From: CBDBKL01 sp965116215
Lineage (GTDB): Bacteria > Bdellovibrionota > Bdellovibrionia > Bdellovibrionales > JAKFYE01
Assembly (NCBI GenBank): GCA_965116215.1
Contig: OZ220494.1
Span: 744,001-808,000 of the forward strand
DNA: 64,000 nucleotides
Reading direction: 5' to 3'
The position numbers were made by a program, and so were the translations under genes. A model generated the notes under the pieces. It was given only the letters and a program-made list of their open reading frames with translations. It was not told the DNA's origin and ran no database searches. This document shows, piece after piece, positions 51,826-61,510 of this stretch; position 1 is the first letter of the stretch, and each line of letters starts with the position of its first letter.

Positions 51826-53169
51826 TTAAATTTTCTTATATTTTTCAGGAGTAACAGCTAATCTTTTACCGAAAGTTGGTAATACTTTATTGGATTTTCT
51901 CATGCTCTTTTGATCTTCCAACAACTTCATGTATATATTTTTAAGCTCTAATTGAAGCATATTATACTGCTCATGTAGCGCATGAACCATTAACTCTTTA
52001 TTAACCACTGCTGGATCCTTCCAATAAAAGGAGAGCCAGTCTTGAATCCCTCCCCTACCCAAACGAAATGCAAGATCTAGAAATTGGACTAAATCCAAAA
52101 CAATCGGTGCAGCAAGAATCGAATCTCGGCATAAAAAATTAACTTTTATTTGCATAGGATAACCTAACCATCCCTTTATATCAATATTATCCCACCCTTC
52201 TTTACAATCACCACGAGGACGGTAGTAATTTATACGAACAGCATGATCTAAATCAGCATAAAGTTCTGGATGACACTCAGGTTGTAAAATACTATCCAAT
52301 ACTCCTAATTTTGAAACTTCTTTGGATTTAAAACTTTGAGGGTCTTGTAAAACTTCGCCATCACGATTACCAAGAATATTTGTCGAAAACCAACCATGAA
52401 TAGAAATCATTCGAGATTTCAAACCAGGAGCAATGATTGTTTTCATAAGAGTTTGACCTGTCTTAAAATCACTTCCAGCAAGTGGCACTCCCTTTTCTCT
52501 TGCCAACTGCTGCATACATGGAAGCTCCACACTTAAATTCGGAGCCCCATTAGCAAAAGGAACTCGCTCCATAAGGGCAGCATAGAGATAAATCATTGAA
52601 GGTGCGACTTGATCACTATTGGTCTTCATTGCTTCTTCAAAGGATGCAATAGACTGATGTTCTGCTCCCTCCTGAATAAAAGATTCAGTTGACCCACACC
52701 AGATCATCACCAAGCGGTCACATTGATTTTTGGATTTGAAACGACAAATATCTTCACGTAAAAGCTGAGCCAGCTCAAGTTTATTCTCAGCCGCCTTACG
52801 ATAAGGATATTTAATGTATTTCACAAATTCAGGGTCAAAAACAGCATCCATAGCTTGAATTTTTTCTAAATCCAGCTTGAGGTCCTCAATGAGTTCCTTC
52901 TCTAAAACCTCAGATCTCAGAGCCGTCTGATAGGCATTTTCACCATGAACATCCCAACCACCAAAAACAAAATTTTCCAATGGTAAAAGCGGTAGGGCAG
53001 CTTTTAAGCTCACTCTGGATTCATCAAGTTCTAAATCCCCCAACTCAGAAAGAGATCCAATAGGAAGACCCATCTTCTTTTGAACAGCAAAAACACCCGA
53101 TATAAATGTTGTGGCCACAGCACCTAAACCTGGTATGAGAACCCCAACTCGATCCTGACTTGAACGCAT
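51826..53169 (-). CDS. ino1: myo-inositol-1-phosphate synthase
   Basis: Converts glucose-6-phosphate to 1L-myo-inositol-1-phosphate using NAD. The 447-aa protein has the NAD-binding LIPGLGAVATTFISG at the N-terminus and the conserved SDFKTGQT, FSTNILGNRDGEVL and DSILAAPIVLDLVQF segments of the family. Start at the ATG 53169 with AAGGT upstream. It opens an operon with the phosphatidyltransferase and the astacin gene. The enzyme is uncommon in Gram-negatives and implies inositol lipid or solute synthesis. Confidence 0.92.
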   Translation of the reverse strand: MRSSQDRVGVLIPGLGAVATTFISGVFAVQKKMGLPIGSLSELGDLELDESRVSLKAALPLLPLENFVFGGWDVHGENAYQTALRSEVLEKELIEDLKLDLEKIQAMDAVFDPEFVKYIKYPYRKAAENKLELAQLLREDICRFKSKNQCDRLVMIWCGSTESFIQEGAEHQSIASFEEAMKTNSDQVAPSMIYLYAALMERVPFANGAPNLSVELPCMQQLAREKGVPLAGSDFKTGQTLMKTIIAPGLKSRMISIHGWFSTNILGNRDGEVLQDPQSFKSKEVSKLGVLDSILQPECHPELYADLDHAVRINYYRPRGDCKEGWDNIDIKGWLGYPMQIKVNFLCRDSILAAPIVLDLVQFLDLAFRLGRGGIQDWLSFYWKDPAVVNKELMVHALHEQYNMLQLELKNIYMKLLEDQKSMRKSNKVLPTFGKRLAVTPEKYKKI

Positions 53170-53334
53170 CTATTCAATACCTTTATTATCTTCCTTCTCA
53201 TATTTGTACTCTAGTCACAACACGATAAAGCACAATAGACCACTTATGGTAACAATTTCTTCTGCTCAAATTATATACAGAGCAACCCTATTATAGCTAT
53301 TTTAGCCCTCATGTCCATAACCCATTACCCGTCA

Positions 53335-54627
53335 TCAGTGGGGATGAACTTCTTTCCCAACAACTTGAGATAAAATACCCCAGGCCATTTCGATATCAAA
53401 AAGTATCCGATAAAAAACCACTAGTGTTTCAATATGAGCTTGGTAGGCTGGAACAACATTCTCAGCATCAATGACATCTGTCTTAAAGCCAACCATCATC
53501 TTATCAAACCATTTTTTACCAATCCTATACCCCTTTTGAGCGGCCTTCTTTCTGTCTTCCAATGCACTGATATTCAACCAAGCCTGTCTAACAAGACTTT
53601 TTAATCCTGACTCCATTTTAAACTTTTGCGTTTTCAAAACAGCAACTTCTGCGTGCAACTTTTTCTCCTTTGCTGAACTCAAATGCAAATCCCATTGAAA
53701 TCCTATACCCACCGTCCCTTCACTTTTATTAAAAGGATCATAAGCAAATGGACTACTTTGCGCTTCCCTAATAGATGTTGTTGCAAAATCATATTTTAGC
53801 AATACACCTATCAAAGGCCATCGTGCACGGGCCTCTGCCTTGGCCAAAGCCTTTTTTGCTAAAAGACCCTCTTTTAGTTGACGAAACTCAGGACGATTCG
53901 CATAAGCTAACTCTAAGTAATAAGATAGAGACTTTAGATTATGTGTTCTGTTCAAAAGTCGACTCTCTTTGGGAATATAACCCTCTGTTCCCATCATTTC
54001 ATTAAAGCCCATTTTTGCTAATTCCATATCCCTTTCCAAGGAGGACCGTCTACCCTCTATTTGTGAAAGTAAAATACCCAAACGATAACGTTGTGCTTGT
54101 ACATTTTCTCTCTTTTTAAGATGATTTAATCCCTTTTTCACATCTTTTATACTACGGTCCACATAACCTTTTAAGGATTTTGCTAAAAGATAACCATAGT
54201 AAAATCTCTTCGTTTTATAAATCACATCTAATTCTTTAATTTTTACTTCTTGTTCTTTGACACCCTTTCCATGGTAAGCCGCCTTAATAGATTCATCAAT
54301 ACGACCCCAACTATATAGAGGTTGATGAACCTCTATATTTGCAGAGTATCCCAAACCATATTGAGAATGACTCGAACCATTGACAGCATTACCCGTTGCC
54401 CCTCCAATAGGTCCCAACCCTGCCATAAGCTTTAGCCGAGGATATCTTTCCCCTTTCGCCCTTAGAATATCTAATTCTGCAGCAAGGATCTTTTGACGTT
54501 CTACCTGTAAATCAAGATTTTTTTGTAATACCTTTTCAATGGCCTCAGAAAGAGAGAGACGAGGCCCCTTGCCCCATATGAAATAAGGTGTAAAAATAAT
54601 AAATAAAATGCTTATACTTCGTACCAC
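53335..54627 (-). CDS. TolC-family outer-membrane efflux protein
   Basis: A 430-aa outer-membrane factor. After a signal peptide (SISILFIIFTPYFIWG) come two internal repeats of long helices separated by strands, with LSEAIEKVLQKNLDL at the start of the first and LELAYANRPEFRQL of the second. Such trimers form the exit duct for ABC, RND or type I systems. No inner-membrane or periplasmic partner is adjacent. I use the GTG at 54627, with GAGGG 5 nt upstream; this puts the signal peptide right at the N-terminus, whereas the TTG at 54687 leaves a 20-residue extension. Confidence 0.88.
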   Translation of the reverse strand: MVRSISILFIIFTPYFIWGKGPRLSLSEAIEKVLQKNLDLQVERQKILAAELDILRAKGERYPRLKLMAGLGPIGGATGNAVNGSSHSQYGLGYSANIEVHQPLYSWGRIDESIKAAYHGKGVKEQEVKIKELDVIYKTKRFYYGYLLAKSLKGYVDRSIKDVKKGLNHLKKRENVQAQRYRLGILLSQIEGRRSSLERDMELAKMGFNEMMGTEGYIPKESRLLNRTHNLKSLSYYLELAYANRPEFRQLKEGLLAKKALAKAEARARWPLIGVLLKYDFATTSIREAQSSPFAYDPFNKSEGTVGIGFQWDLHLSSAKEKKLHAEVAVLKTQKFKMESGLKSLVRQAWLNISALEDRKKAAQKGYRIGKKWFDKMMVGFKTDVIDAENVVPAYQAHIETLVVFYRILFDIEMAWGILSQVVGKEVHPH

Positions 54628-54811
54628 TCTGACCCTCGATGACAAGATAGGAGTAAACCAAAATAGACGATCCCCCAAATACAACAATTTATTTCCTCCA
54701 AATCCTCAATAATTGCAATAACGAATAAGGCCAATATTATTTTTTCATAGCTTCTCCCTCTGATGAAATTCTAGACTTCTGTGTCCCTTCAAGATAAGAC
54801 TCTCTTTAATA

Positions 54812-55756
54812 ATGGGCACACTGAAGTTATTCTCCGGATCCTCCAATCCAAACTTAGCTGAAAAAATCGCTAAAGCCACTGGGGCACCCCTTGGGCATTG
54901 TGCACTGAAGCGATTTGCAGATGGTGAAGTACAAATTGAAATCCAAGAAAATGTCCGTGGTGATGATGTTTTTGTTATTCAAAGCACATGTCCTCCGGTC
55001 AATGAGTCCTATATGGAGCTATTTATCATTATGGATGCACTAAAACGCGCTTCTGCTGCCAGAATAACAGCCGTTATCCCTTACTATGGATATGCACGTC
55101 AGGATCGCAAGGTTGCCCCCAGAGCTCCTATCTCTGCAAAATGTATTGCTGATTTACTCACTTCAGCCGGAGCCCACCGCATTCTATGTGTTGATCTTCA
55201 CTCGGATCAAATTCAGGGTTTTTTTAATGTTCCTGTGGACCATTTATTTGCCATCCCTACATTTGCAAGAGCTTGGCATCAAAAACACGGCATAGGGGAA
55301 AATTATGTTGTTGTCAGTCCCGATGCTGGAGGAGTGGAGAGAGTACGGGCCTTTGCAAAACGCATTGATGCTTCCATTGCTATTATTGACAAGCGTCGTA
55401 CAGGCCCTAATGAAGCCAAGGCTTTTCATCTTATTGGAACCGTTAAAGACAAATATGCCATTATTTTAGATGACATGATCGATACAGCAGGAACTCTCAT
55501 ACAAGCTGTTGACAGTCTCGTTGAAAATGGGGCAAAACAAGTGTTTGCCATTGCCACACACCCAGTCTTTTCAGAGTCAGCTATCGTGCACTTAAGCAAT
55601 AGCCAACTCGAACAAGTTCTGGTAACTGACACAATCCCTCTGCGACCTGAGGCTATGGCTTGTAAAAAAATCCGTGTGATTTCCATAGCTCCTGTTATTT
55701 CTGAGGCCATACGGAGAATACATGATAATGAATCTGTAAGTTCATTATTTCTTTAA
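54812..55756 (+). CDS. prs: ribose-phosphate pyrophosphokinase
   Basis: Makes PRPP from ribose-5-phosphate and ATP, for purine, pyrimidine, histidine and tryptophan synthesis. The 314-aa length is canonical. It has IPYYGYARQDRK (ATP site, with His in the VDLHSDQIQGFF region) and the PRPP-binding loop LDDMIDTAGTL. It is the first of four plus-strand housekeeping genes (prs, rplY, pth, ychF), an order found in many proteobacteria. It is divergent from the TolC gene. Confidence 0.95.
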   Translation: MGTLKLFSGSSNPNLAEKIAKATGAPLGHCALKRFADGEVQIEIQENVRGDDVFVIQSTCPPVNESYMELFIIMDALKRASAARITAVIPYYGYARQDRKVAPRAPISAKCIADLLTSAGAHRILCVDLHSDQIQGFFNVPVDHLFAIPTFARAWHQKHGIGENYVVVSPDAGGVERVRAFAKRIDASIAIIDKRRTGPNEAKAFHLIGTVKDKYAIILDDMIDTAGTLIQAVDSLVENGAKQVFAIATHPVFSESAIVHLSNSQLEQVLVTDTIPLRPEAMACKKIRVISIAPVISEAIRRIHDNESVSSLFL

Positions 55757-55772
55757 AAATGAAAGGACTGTC

Positions 55773-56459
55773 ATGACAACTGGACATGCCATTGAATTAG
55801 AAGTTCAATCGAGACCCATTGGTAAACATATCTCCCGAAAGTTACGGAGAGAGAAAAGAACTCCCGGAGTACTCTATGGTGCAAAGATAAAAAATCATGT
55901 GTTCTCCATAGAGGAAAAGTGGGTCGTTAAGTATGCAACATCAAAATATGAGAATACTCTCTTTAAAATCAAATCTGAAAATAAAGATATTAACGGTATG
56001 CAAGTCTTGATGAAAGATATCGTGACTCATCCTGTATCCAGAACTCCTATTCATATAGATCTTCTCGCTGTAGATCTAATGAAAAAAATTGTTGTCTCTG
56101 TAGCCCTAAAATTTGAAGGTAAAGCCATTGGTCTACAAGATGGAGGACTACTACAAGTTATCCGTCATGATATAGAGGTTGAGTGCCTACCTACAGATAT
56201 TCCAGAAAGTCTTTCTGTTAATGTATCCTCTTTAGGTATACATGATTCTTTACATGTGAATGACCTCAAACTCCCATCAAATGTGAAAGCCATGACAGAT
56301 CCCAACTCAACACTTGTAACAGTTACAGTTGTTCAAGAAGAGAAAGAAAAACCTTCTAGCATTGATGAAGAAGAAACAAAAGAACCTGAAGTTATTAGTA
56401 AAGGCAAAAAGGAAGACGGCTCGCCTGACTCTAACGATGATGGAAATAAAACATCCTAA
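55773..56459 (+). CDS. rplY: 50S ribosomal protein L25, Ctc long form
   Basis: Binds 5S rRNA in the large subunit. The 228-aa protein has the N-terminal L25 barrel (about residues 1-95) and the C-terminal Ctc domain (about 100-185), then a long acidic Glu/Lys/Ser tail (about 190-228) that is longer than in most relatives. AAAGGAC lies before the ATG. It sits 16 bp after prs and 9 bp before pth, as commonly seen. Confidence 0.93.
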   Translation: MTTGHAIELEVQSRPIGKHISRKLRREKRTPGVLYGAKIKNHVFSIEEKWVVKYATSKYENTLFKIKSENKDINGMQVLMKDIVTHPVSRTPIHIDLLAVDLMKKIVVSVALKFEGKAIGLQDGGLLQVIRHDIEVECLPTDIPESLSVNVSSLGIHDSLHVNDLKLPSNVKAMTDPNSTLVTVTVVQEEKEKPSSIDEEETKEPEVISKGKKEDGSPDSNDDGNKTS

Positions 56460-56468
56460 TTAAACAAT

Positions 56469-57059
56469 ATGTGGTTAATAGCAGGCCTTGGCAATCCAGG
56501 AAAAACATATCAATCCCATCGACATAACATAGGCTTTTTGGCGATCGACCACTTCCTTAAACAACATTCTGATCATAGCCAACTACCCTGTTTTAAACAC
56601 AAATTTCAATCCCTCATATTTCAGTTTCATCTGAGTGGTGAAATAATTCTAACTGTAAAGCCCCAAACGTATATGAACCTTTCTGGGGAAGCCATTCGAG
56701 AAATCATGCATTTCTATAAAATTAATAATGAACACTTACTGGTTGTACATGACGAAGTCTATTTACCTTTTTTAAGAATGAAAATTCAAAAAAATAGAGG
56801 ACCCGCAGGACATAATGGTGTCAAAAATATTAATGAGCAACTCAAAACTCAAGACTACGCTCGCTTAAAGCTAGGGATTGGAAAACCAGATGACGATTCA
56901 GATATAAGTGTAGAATCTTTTGTTTTACACAACTTTACCACTGAGGAAGAAAAAAAAATCCCTGATTTTCTGAACCTTGCATCTCAAGCTATTGAATCTT
57001 ATATCCTTAATGGAGCAGAAAAAACAGCCAGTCGCTTTAATGAAAAGAGATCCGAATAA
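56469..57059 (+). CDS. pth: peptidyl-tRNA hydrolase
   Basis: Releases tRNA from peptidyl-tRNA that drops off ribosomes. The 196-aa protein begins with MWLIAGLGNPGKTY, carries the catalytic His in HRHNIGF (about H22), the PQTYMNLSGEA loop and the catalytic Asp in VVHDEVYLP. GPAGHNG follows. It is full length. There is no strong ribosome site, consistent with coupling to rplY 9 bp before. Its stop lies 1 nt before the ychF start. Confidence 0.95.
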   Translation: MWLIAGLGNPGKTYQSHRHNIGFLAIDHFLKQHSDHSQLPCFKHKFQSLIFQFHLSGEIILTVKPQTYMNLSGEAIREIMHFYKINNEHLLVVHDEVYLPFLRMKIQKNRGPAGHNGVKNINEQLKTQDYARLKLGIGKPDDDSDISVESFVLHNFTTEEEKKIPDFLNLASQAIESYILNGAEKTASRFNEKRSE

Positions 57060-57060
57060 A

Positions 57061-58149
57061 ATGCAATGTGGTATTGTTGGTTTACCAAACGTAGGAAAAA
57101 GTACTATTTTTAACGCTCTCACTGCTGCGAAGGTAGATTCAGCAAACTATCCTTTTTGTACAATCGACCCCAATATTGGCATTGTGACTGTGCCAGATTC
57201 ACGCCTTTCAAAGCTTGCAAAGATTGTAAATACAAAAAAGATCATCCTGACATCGATTCAATTTGTTGATATTGCAGGACTTGTTGCCGGAGCCAGTCGA
57301 GGTGAAGGCTTAGGCAATCAATTCCTCGCCAATATTCGAGAAACAGATGCTATTATTCATGTTGTCCGTTGCTTTGAAAACGAAAATATTGTTCATGTTA
57401 ATGGGGAAATTAATCCCCAGCAAGATATTGAAATTATCAACACAGAACTCTGCTTAGCTGACCTAGAATCAATAACTAAACGGATTGAGAAATTAAAAAA
57501 GCAAACCAAAAGCCATAAGGGTATTTCTGAAGAATTAGATTTTATGGAGAAAATAAAATTCACTTTAGACAAAGGGCAACCCATTCGCTCTCTTGCAAGA
57601 ACCAAGACAGAAGAGTTTTTTTTAAAAAATTCACAACTCCTGACAGACAAGCCTGTTCTGTATCTCTGCAATGTGGATGAAAATACTTTTTCAAAAGGAA
57701 CAAATAAATATATTGAAGATATTAAACCCATTATTGATTCAGAGAACAGTTGTATGGTTATACTCTGTGGAGCTATTGAAGCAGAAATAGTGCAGCTTTC
57801 AATACAAGATCAAAAAGATTTTTTAAAATCTATTGGGGCTAAAGAGCCCGGTCTGCACACACTAATACGTGAAGCCTATAAGCTTTTAGATCTCATCACA
57901 TATTTTACAGCAGGAGAAAAAGAGGTTCGGGCATGGACTATTAAAAAAGGTTCAAAAGCCCCACAGGCCGCAGGGGTGATTCATACAGATTTTGAAAAAG
58001 GATTTATTCGTGCAGAAACATATACGGCCAGCGATATTTTTGAAAAGGGCTCTGAGAATGCGATAAAGGAAGCTGGACTCTTACGATCGGAGGGAAAGGA
58101 TTACATTGTCAAAGATGGGGATGTTATGCTTTTTCGTTTCAATATCTAA
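57061..58149 (+). CDS. ychF: YchF/Obg-family GTPase/ATPase
   Basis: Ribosome-linked P-loop NTPase that prefers ATP. The 362-aa length is canonical when the ATG at 57061 is used. It has G1 GLPNVGKST right at the N-terminus, switch region DIAGLVAGASRGEGLGN, a coiled-coil insertion (about residues 130-190), and the C-terminal TGS domain from about residue 280 (TYFTAGEKEVRAW, QAAGVIHTDFEKGFI). An AAGAGA ribosome site is inside the end of pth. It is the last gene of the prs run, convergent with a Sel1 gene 13 bp away. Confidence 0.95.
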   Translation: MQCGIVGLPNVGKSTIFNALTAAKVDSANYPFCTIDPNIGIVTVPDSRLSKLAKIVNTKKIILTSIQFVDIAGLVAGASRGEGLGNQFLANIRETDAIIHVVRCFENENIVHVNGEINPQQDIEIINTELCLADLESITKRIEKLKKQTKSHKGISEELDFMEKIKFTLDKGQPIRSLARTKTEEFFLKNSQLLTDKPVLYLCNVDENTFSKGTNKYIEDIKPIIDSENSCMVILCGAIEAEIVQLSIQDQKDFLKSIGAKEPGLHTLIREAYKLLDLITYFTAGEKEVRAWTIKKGSKAPQAAGVIHTDFEKGFIRAETYTASDIFEKGSENAIKEAGLLRSEGKDYIVKDGDVMLFRFNI

Positions 58150-58162
58150 AATTTTTTATATG

Positions 58163-59575
58163 TCAGTAGTCACAATTAAAATTTTTGTTGGATTGCTCTT
58201 CGACCACTACGTCTGACTTATCTGTTAAGAGCTTTTCTGCTTTCTTTGCTTCGGCCAAAGATAAATAATCCTTAGTGGCCTCATTCTGAGCTTCCATTAT
58301 TTTAGAAGGGGGTAATCGCTCCTCTATTATCTCTAACAAAGCATTGGTCTCTGAGGTATTCACTCCTTGTGCTCCGGCTAAAGAGGTCCACCTATAGCCT
58401 TTCATATAATTTCTAGGCACACCCTCCTCACCTGAACAATAGAGATAACCCAATTTATATTGAGCAGGCCCATAACCTTTCTGTGCTGATTTTTCTAACC
58501 AGAAAATAGCCTTTCCTATATTGAAATCAACTCCTCGACCCATAAGATAGTTTTCTCCCAATGCATACTGTGCATCGACATGTCCCTGATAAGCAGCCTT
58601 TTTAAACCAATCCATAGCCTGCATATAATTTCTAGGAAGAATTCGCCCAACAGTAAACAATACCCCAAGTGTATACTGAGATTTAGCATAGCCCTGCTGA
58701 GCTGCCTTCTTATGCCAATAAATACCTTCCGCATAATTCGGTGTTTTCTCTAAATAGTACTTTGCTAATTGGTGCTGTGCGCTTGCACTGCCTTTTTTTG
58801 CAGCTTGTGTGAGTGACTCCAAACTGGGAGGGGAGCTTAGATTATCATATGGATTCATACTCTCTTGAATTGATGTTTTCCCTCTTTGAATTTGGATTTT
58901 CCTTTCTTCCATTTTCCTTTCTTCTTTAATTTCCTCTTCAAACTGACGTCTAGTCCAATCCTGAGCCTCTGCAATCTCTGAAGGAGACATTTGACTCTCT
59001 AAATAATCTAAAAAAGTGATGCCGTTCTCACTGAACACGTCTACCGACATATTTCTTGCACCTGTTAAAGACGTCCATTTATAAGACTCTACTAAATCTT
59101 TTGGAGAAGTGCTTATCGTATCTTTGGTTAATAAATTCAGAGCGGAAAGTGTTTCTTGAGCTTTTATATAATTTTGTTCAGCCGCTTTCTGAAACCAAAA
59201 AATAGCTTTCTCTTCATTTTGAGAAACACCGTGGCCTGAAAAATACATTTCTCCAATCTGGTCTTGAGATCTTGCATCACCTTGTTTGGCCGCCTTGTGA
59301 AACCAAAAGAAAGATTTTTTATAATCTTGGGAAATGCCAAGACCTGAAAAATACCTGTCCCCTAACTCTCTCTGGGCACGAATATCACCACTCTTAGCCT
59401 TGTCATTGAGTGCTTTCAGCTTTCTGGAATCCAAAGTTTGACTCTGACCCTTTATTTGCCCTCGCTGGTTCTTATTTGATTCAGCAGAAATATCCTTTAA
59501 AGGTATGGATGGGTTATCATTAGCTTGTAATGAAGTAGAAAATAAATATATCGAAAGTAAAAAGATTATTCTCAT
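58163..59575 (-). CDS. secreted Sel1-repeat protein
   Basis: A 470-aa protein with a signal peptide (IIFLLSIYLFSTSLQA). Two blocks of Sel1 repeats (about residues 55-150 and 250-400), each unit with the pattern A-x-x-x-LG-x-x-Y-x-x-G, flank a charged helical spacer (about 190-245, EEEIKEERKMEERK). The motif GVSQNEEKAIFWFQKAAEQ is typical. AAAGGA precedes the ATG by about 8 nt. It has no protease domain, unlike its two neighbours. A binding or scaffold role in the envelope is likely, and its partner is unknown. It ends 13 bp from ychF (convergent). Confidence 0.85.
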   Translation of the reverse strand: MRIIFLLSIYLFSTSLQANDNPSIPLKDISAESNKNQRGQIKGQSQTLDSRKLKALNDKAKSGDIRAQRELGDRYFSGLGISQDYKKSFFWFHKAAKQGDARSQDQIGEMYFSGHGVSQNEEKAIFWFQKAAEQNYIKAQETLSALNLLTKDTISTSPKDLVESYKWTSLTGARNMSVDVFSENGITFLDYLESQMSPSEIAEAQDWTRRQFEEEIKEERKMEERKIQIQRGKTSIQESMNPYDNLSSPPSLESLTQAAKKGSASAQHQLAKYYLEKTPNYAEGIYWHKKAAQQGYAKSQYTLGVLFTVGRILPRNYMQAMDWFKKAAYQGHVDAQYALGENYLMGRGVDFNIGKAIFWLEKSAQKGYGPAQYKLGYLYCSGEEGVPRNYMKGYRWTSLAGAQGVNTSETNALLEIIEERLPPSKIMEAQNEATKDYLSLAEAKKAEKLLTDKSDVVVEEQSNKNFNCDY

Positions 59576-59854
59576 TTCAATAATCCTTTCTTTATCTTTT
59601 GTACATTCAGTTCAATCAAATAAGTCCACTCATTTTAAAAAACATCTACAGTGTATCAACTCTTATTCTAGGAATTTTATAAGATAGAGTCGCTCAGTGA
59701 CTCAAGACGACTATCAATATAAGAACATTTTACATACAGAGACCCAATAACAATTCTAAACACTGTAGAAATTGTAACCCTGCTTATATTATGAGATCTT
59801 TTTAAATATAATAAGAACTTATGACATAATAAAAAACAAAATTCATGACACTTT

Positions 59855-61216
59855 TTAATAACACTGTCGATTCTGTTTATTTTTTCTCTTCCAGTAACGA
59901 GCTTTTTGAAAATCTCTGGAGACAGTCTCTCCATGGTAATACATTTTACCAAAATGATATTGAGTACTCGGATGACCTTGCCCTGCTGCTGCCTTAAACC
60001 ACTCCAAAGCCTTTTGAAAATCCCTTTCAACCCCCAGTCCTTGATAATACATCATAGCCAGCTCGTATTGAGCGTTTCTATGACCTTGCTTGGCGGCTCC
60101 CTCAAGCCATCCAAAAGCCTTTTGAAGATCTCTTTTAACATGCCCTCCTCTATAATATATACCACCAAGTTCATATTGAGCTTCTGCATGACTCTGTTTG
60201 GCGGCCTTCTCATACCAATAATGAGCCTTTTGAAAATTTCTTTTAACACCCTCTCCATAATAATACATAACAGCAACAGTATATTGAGCCTCTGCATGAC
60301 TTTGTCTGGCTGCCCTATGAAACCAGTAAAAAGAATCTTGAAGATCCGGTAGAACACTTCCTATGCCAGCTTTATAAATTACACCCAGACGAAACATATC
60401 TCCTACTGTTTTAATATCGGCATCCAGAGCCCGTTTTAAAACGGGCTCAGAAGACATATGATCAAGACGCATTTCACTTTCTTTTTCTAAAAACTCTCTA
60501 TTTCCTTCAATAAGAACTTTTAGTTTATTAATTGGTATAGAAATAGTTTCCGTAGAAATTGAGGTTATACTACCATAAACGATACCAATAACTTTTAAAT
60601 CCTGTGAGAAAACAGGAGATCCGCTACTCCCGCTTGAAGAAAAAGCTATAGTATGAAATGCCTCATTCCCGATACGCATTCCAATAGAGCCCTCTACAAG
60701 AACAACTTTATTACCCCTTCGTATGCTAGAATCCATTAGAAAAGATAGCTCTTTAAATGTAACACCCTTCACTTGTTCATCCCAATTCACATCACTAGGA
60801 TAACCAATAGTAAAAGCCCTCCTACCTCTAATAATATTATTCTGACTTCCCAAACTTAAGGGCTTATAGTCACTCCTTCGTGTTTTAATAATCGCCAAAT
60901 CACTTTCGGGATCAGCAATCAAAACTCTTCCATAATCTCTTTTTGATGATGGAGCAATCACCTCCATCCATTGAGTTATATTCTCAACTCCCCGAACTAT
61001 ATGATCATTAGTCACCAGCAAGTTTTCTGTTATAAAAAAGCCGCTCCCGAATGACTTGTTTAAAGGGTCAGAGACCCTAGCAACGGATTGGCTTAAATTT
61101 TTATAATCCCTTTCATCAACTCCGTAAGATAAGGGAGTAGAAAAACAAGCGATAAAAAGTAAAGTCACCTTGATGATGTCTATAGACAACTTAAGTGATT
61201 TTGGTTCTGATTTCAT
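59855..61216 (-). CDS. secreted trypsin-like protease fused to Sel1 repeats (copy 1)
   Basis: A 453-aa exported protein. A signal peptide (LLFIACFSTPLSYG) is followed by a trypsin-like domain (about residues 35-245) with the full triad: His in LLVTNDHIVRG, Asp in ESDLAIIKT, Ser in SSSGSSGSPVF. No PDZ domain is present. Instead about five Sel1 repeats follow (about 270-445), ending in the basic KRKNKQNRQCY. AAGGAA lies before the ATG. The protein is a paralogue of the one at 62407, and both share the upstream block at 61241 and 3' ends. The Sel1 array may present substrates to the protease; this is inference. Confidence 0.88.
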   Translation of the reverse strand: MKSEPKSLKLSIDIIKVTLLFIACFSTPLSYGVDERDYKNLSQSVARVSDPLNKSFGSGFFITENLLVTNDHIVRGVENITQWMEVIAPSSKRDYGRVLIADPESDLAIIKTRRSDYKPLSLGSQNNIIRGRRAFTIGYPSDVNWDEQVKGVTFKELSFLMDSSIRRGNKVVLVEGSIGMRIGNEAFHTIAFSSSGSSGSPVFSQDLKVIGIVYGSITSISTETISIPINKLKVLIEGNREFLEKESEMRLDHMSSEPVLKRALDADIKTVGDMFRLGVIYKAGIGSVLPDLQDSFYWFHRAARQSHAEAQYTVAVMYYYGEGVKRNFQKAHYWYEKAAKQSHAEAQYELGGIYYRGGHVKRDLQKAFGWLEGAAKQGHRNAQYELAMMYYQGLGVERDFQKALEWFKAAAGQGHPSTQYHFGKMYYHGETVSRDFQKARYWKRKNKQNRQCY

Positions 61217-61240
61217 GTGAGAGGTTTCCTTAGCCTATCT

Positions 61241-61274
61241 GGACATTGACCCTTCTCTAATTTTTAAAATAGCC
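61241..61274 (-). promoter_or_regulatory. conserved upstream block of protease-Sel1 copy 1
   Basis: This 34-bp block matches 63687-63720, upstream of copy 2, at 33 of 34 positions. On the coding strand it runs through TATTTTAAAAATTAGAG. TTGACT lies just upstream on that strand in copy 1 only. It is probably the shared promoter or leader copied with the gene. Confidence 0.5.
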
Positions 61275-61290
61275 CAAGTCAAGAAATGAA

Positions 61291-61469
61291 AGAGTTTTCT
61301 CAAGGCTTTTAAAACGAGTTTTCTGAGGCGCAGGGCGTATCCGCAGAAAGACAGTTTGTTCTACCCCTGAGTGCATCGAGTTCTACTAACCAAAGATTTT
61401 AGTCTTCGGCGGAGACGAGCTGCGAACCTCAGAGTTGTCTGAGATTTTGAAAGCCTTGAGAAAAACTCT
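61291..61469 (+). repeat. full long-hairpin repeat between dppC and protease-Sel1 copy 1
   Basis: Left arm 61291-61309 and right arm 61450-61469 are complementary over 19 positions with one extra A. The arms read CTCAAGGC/GCCTTGAG, where other copies have CTTAAGGC/GCCTTAAG, a matched change on both sides. The inner TCTGAGG/CCTCAGA stem is present. The 61217-61510 gap holds no gene. Confidence 0.82.
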
Positions 61470-61510
61470 TCCTCTTATGCCTCTACAAAATAAATCTTGA
61501 AGAGAAACTA

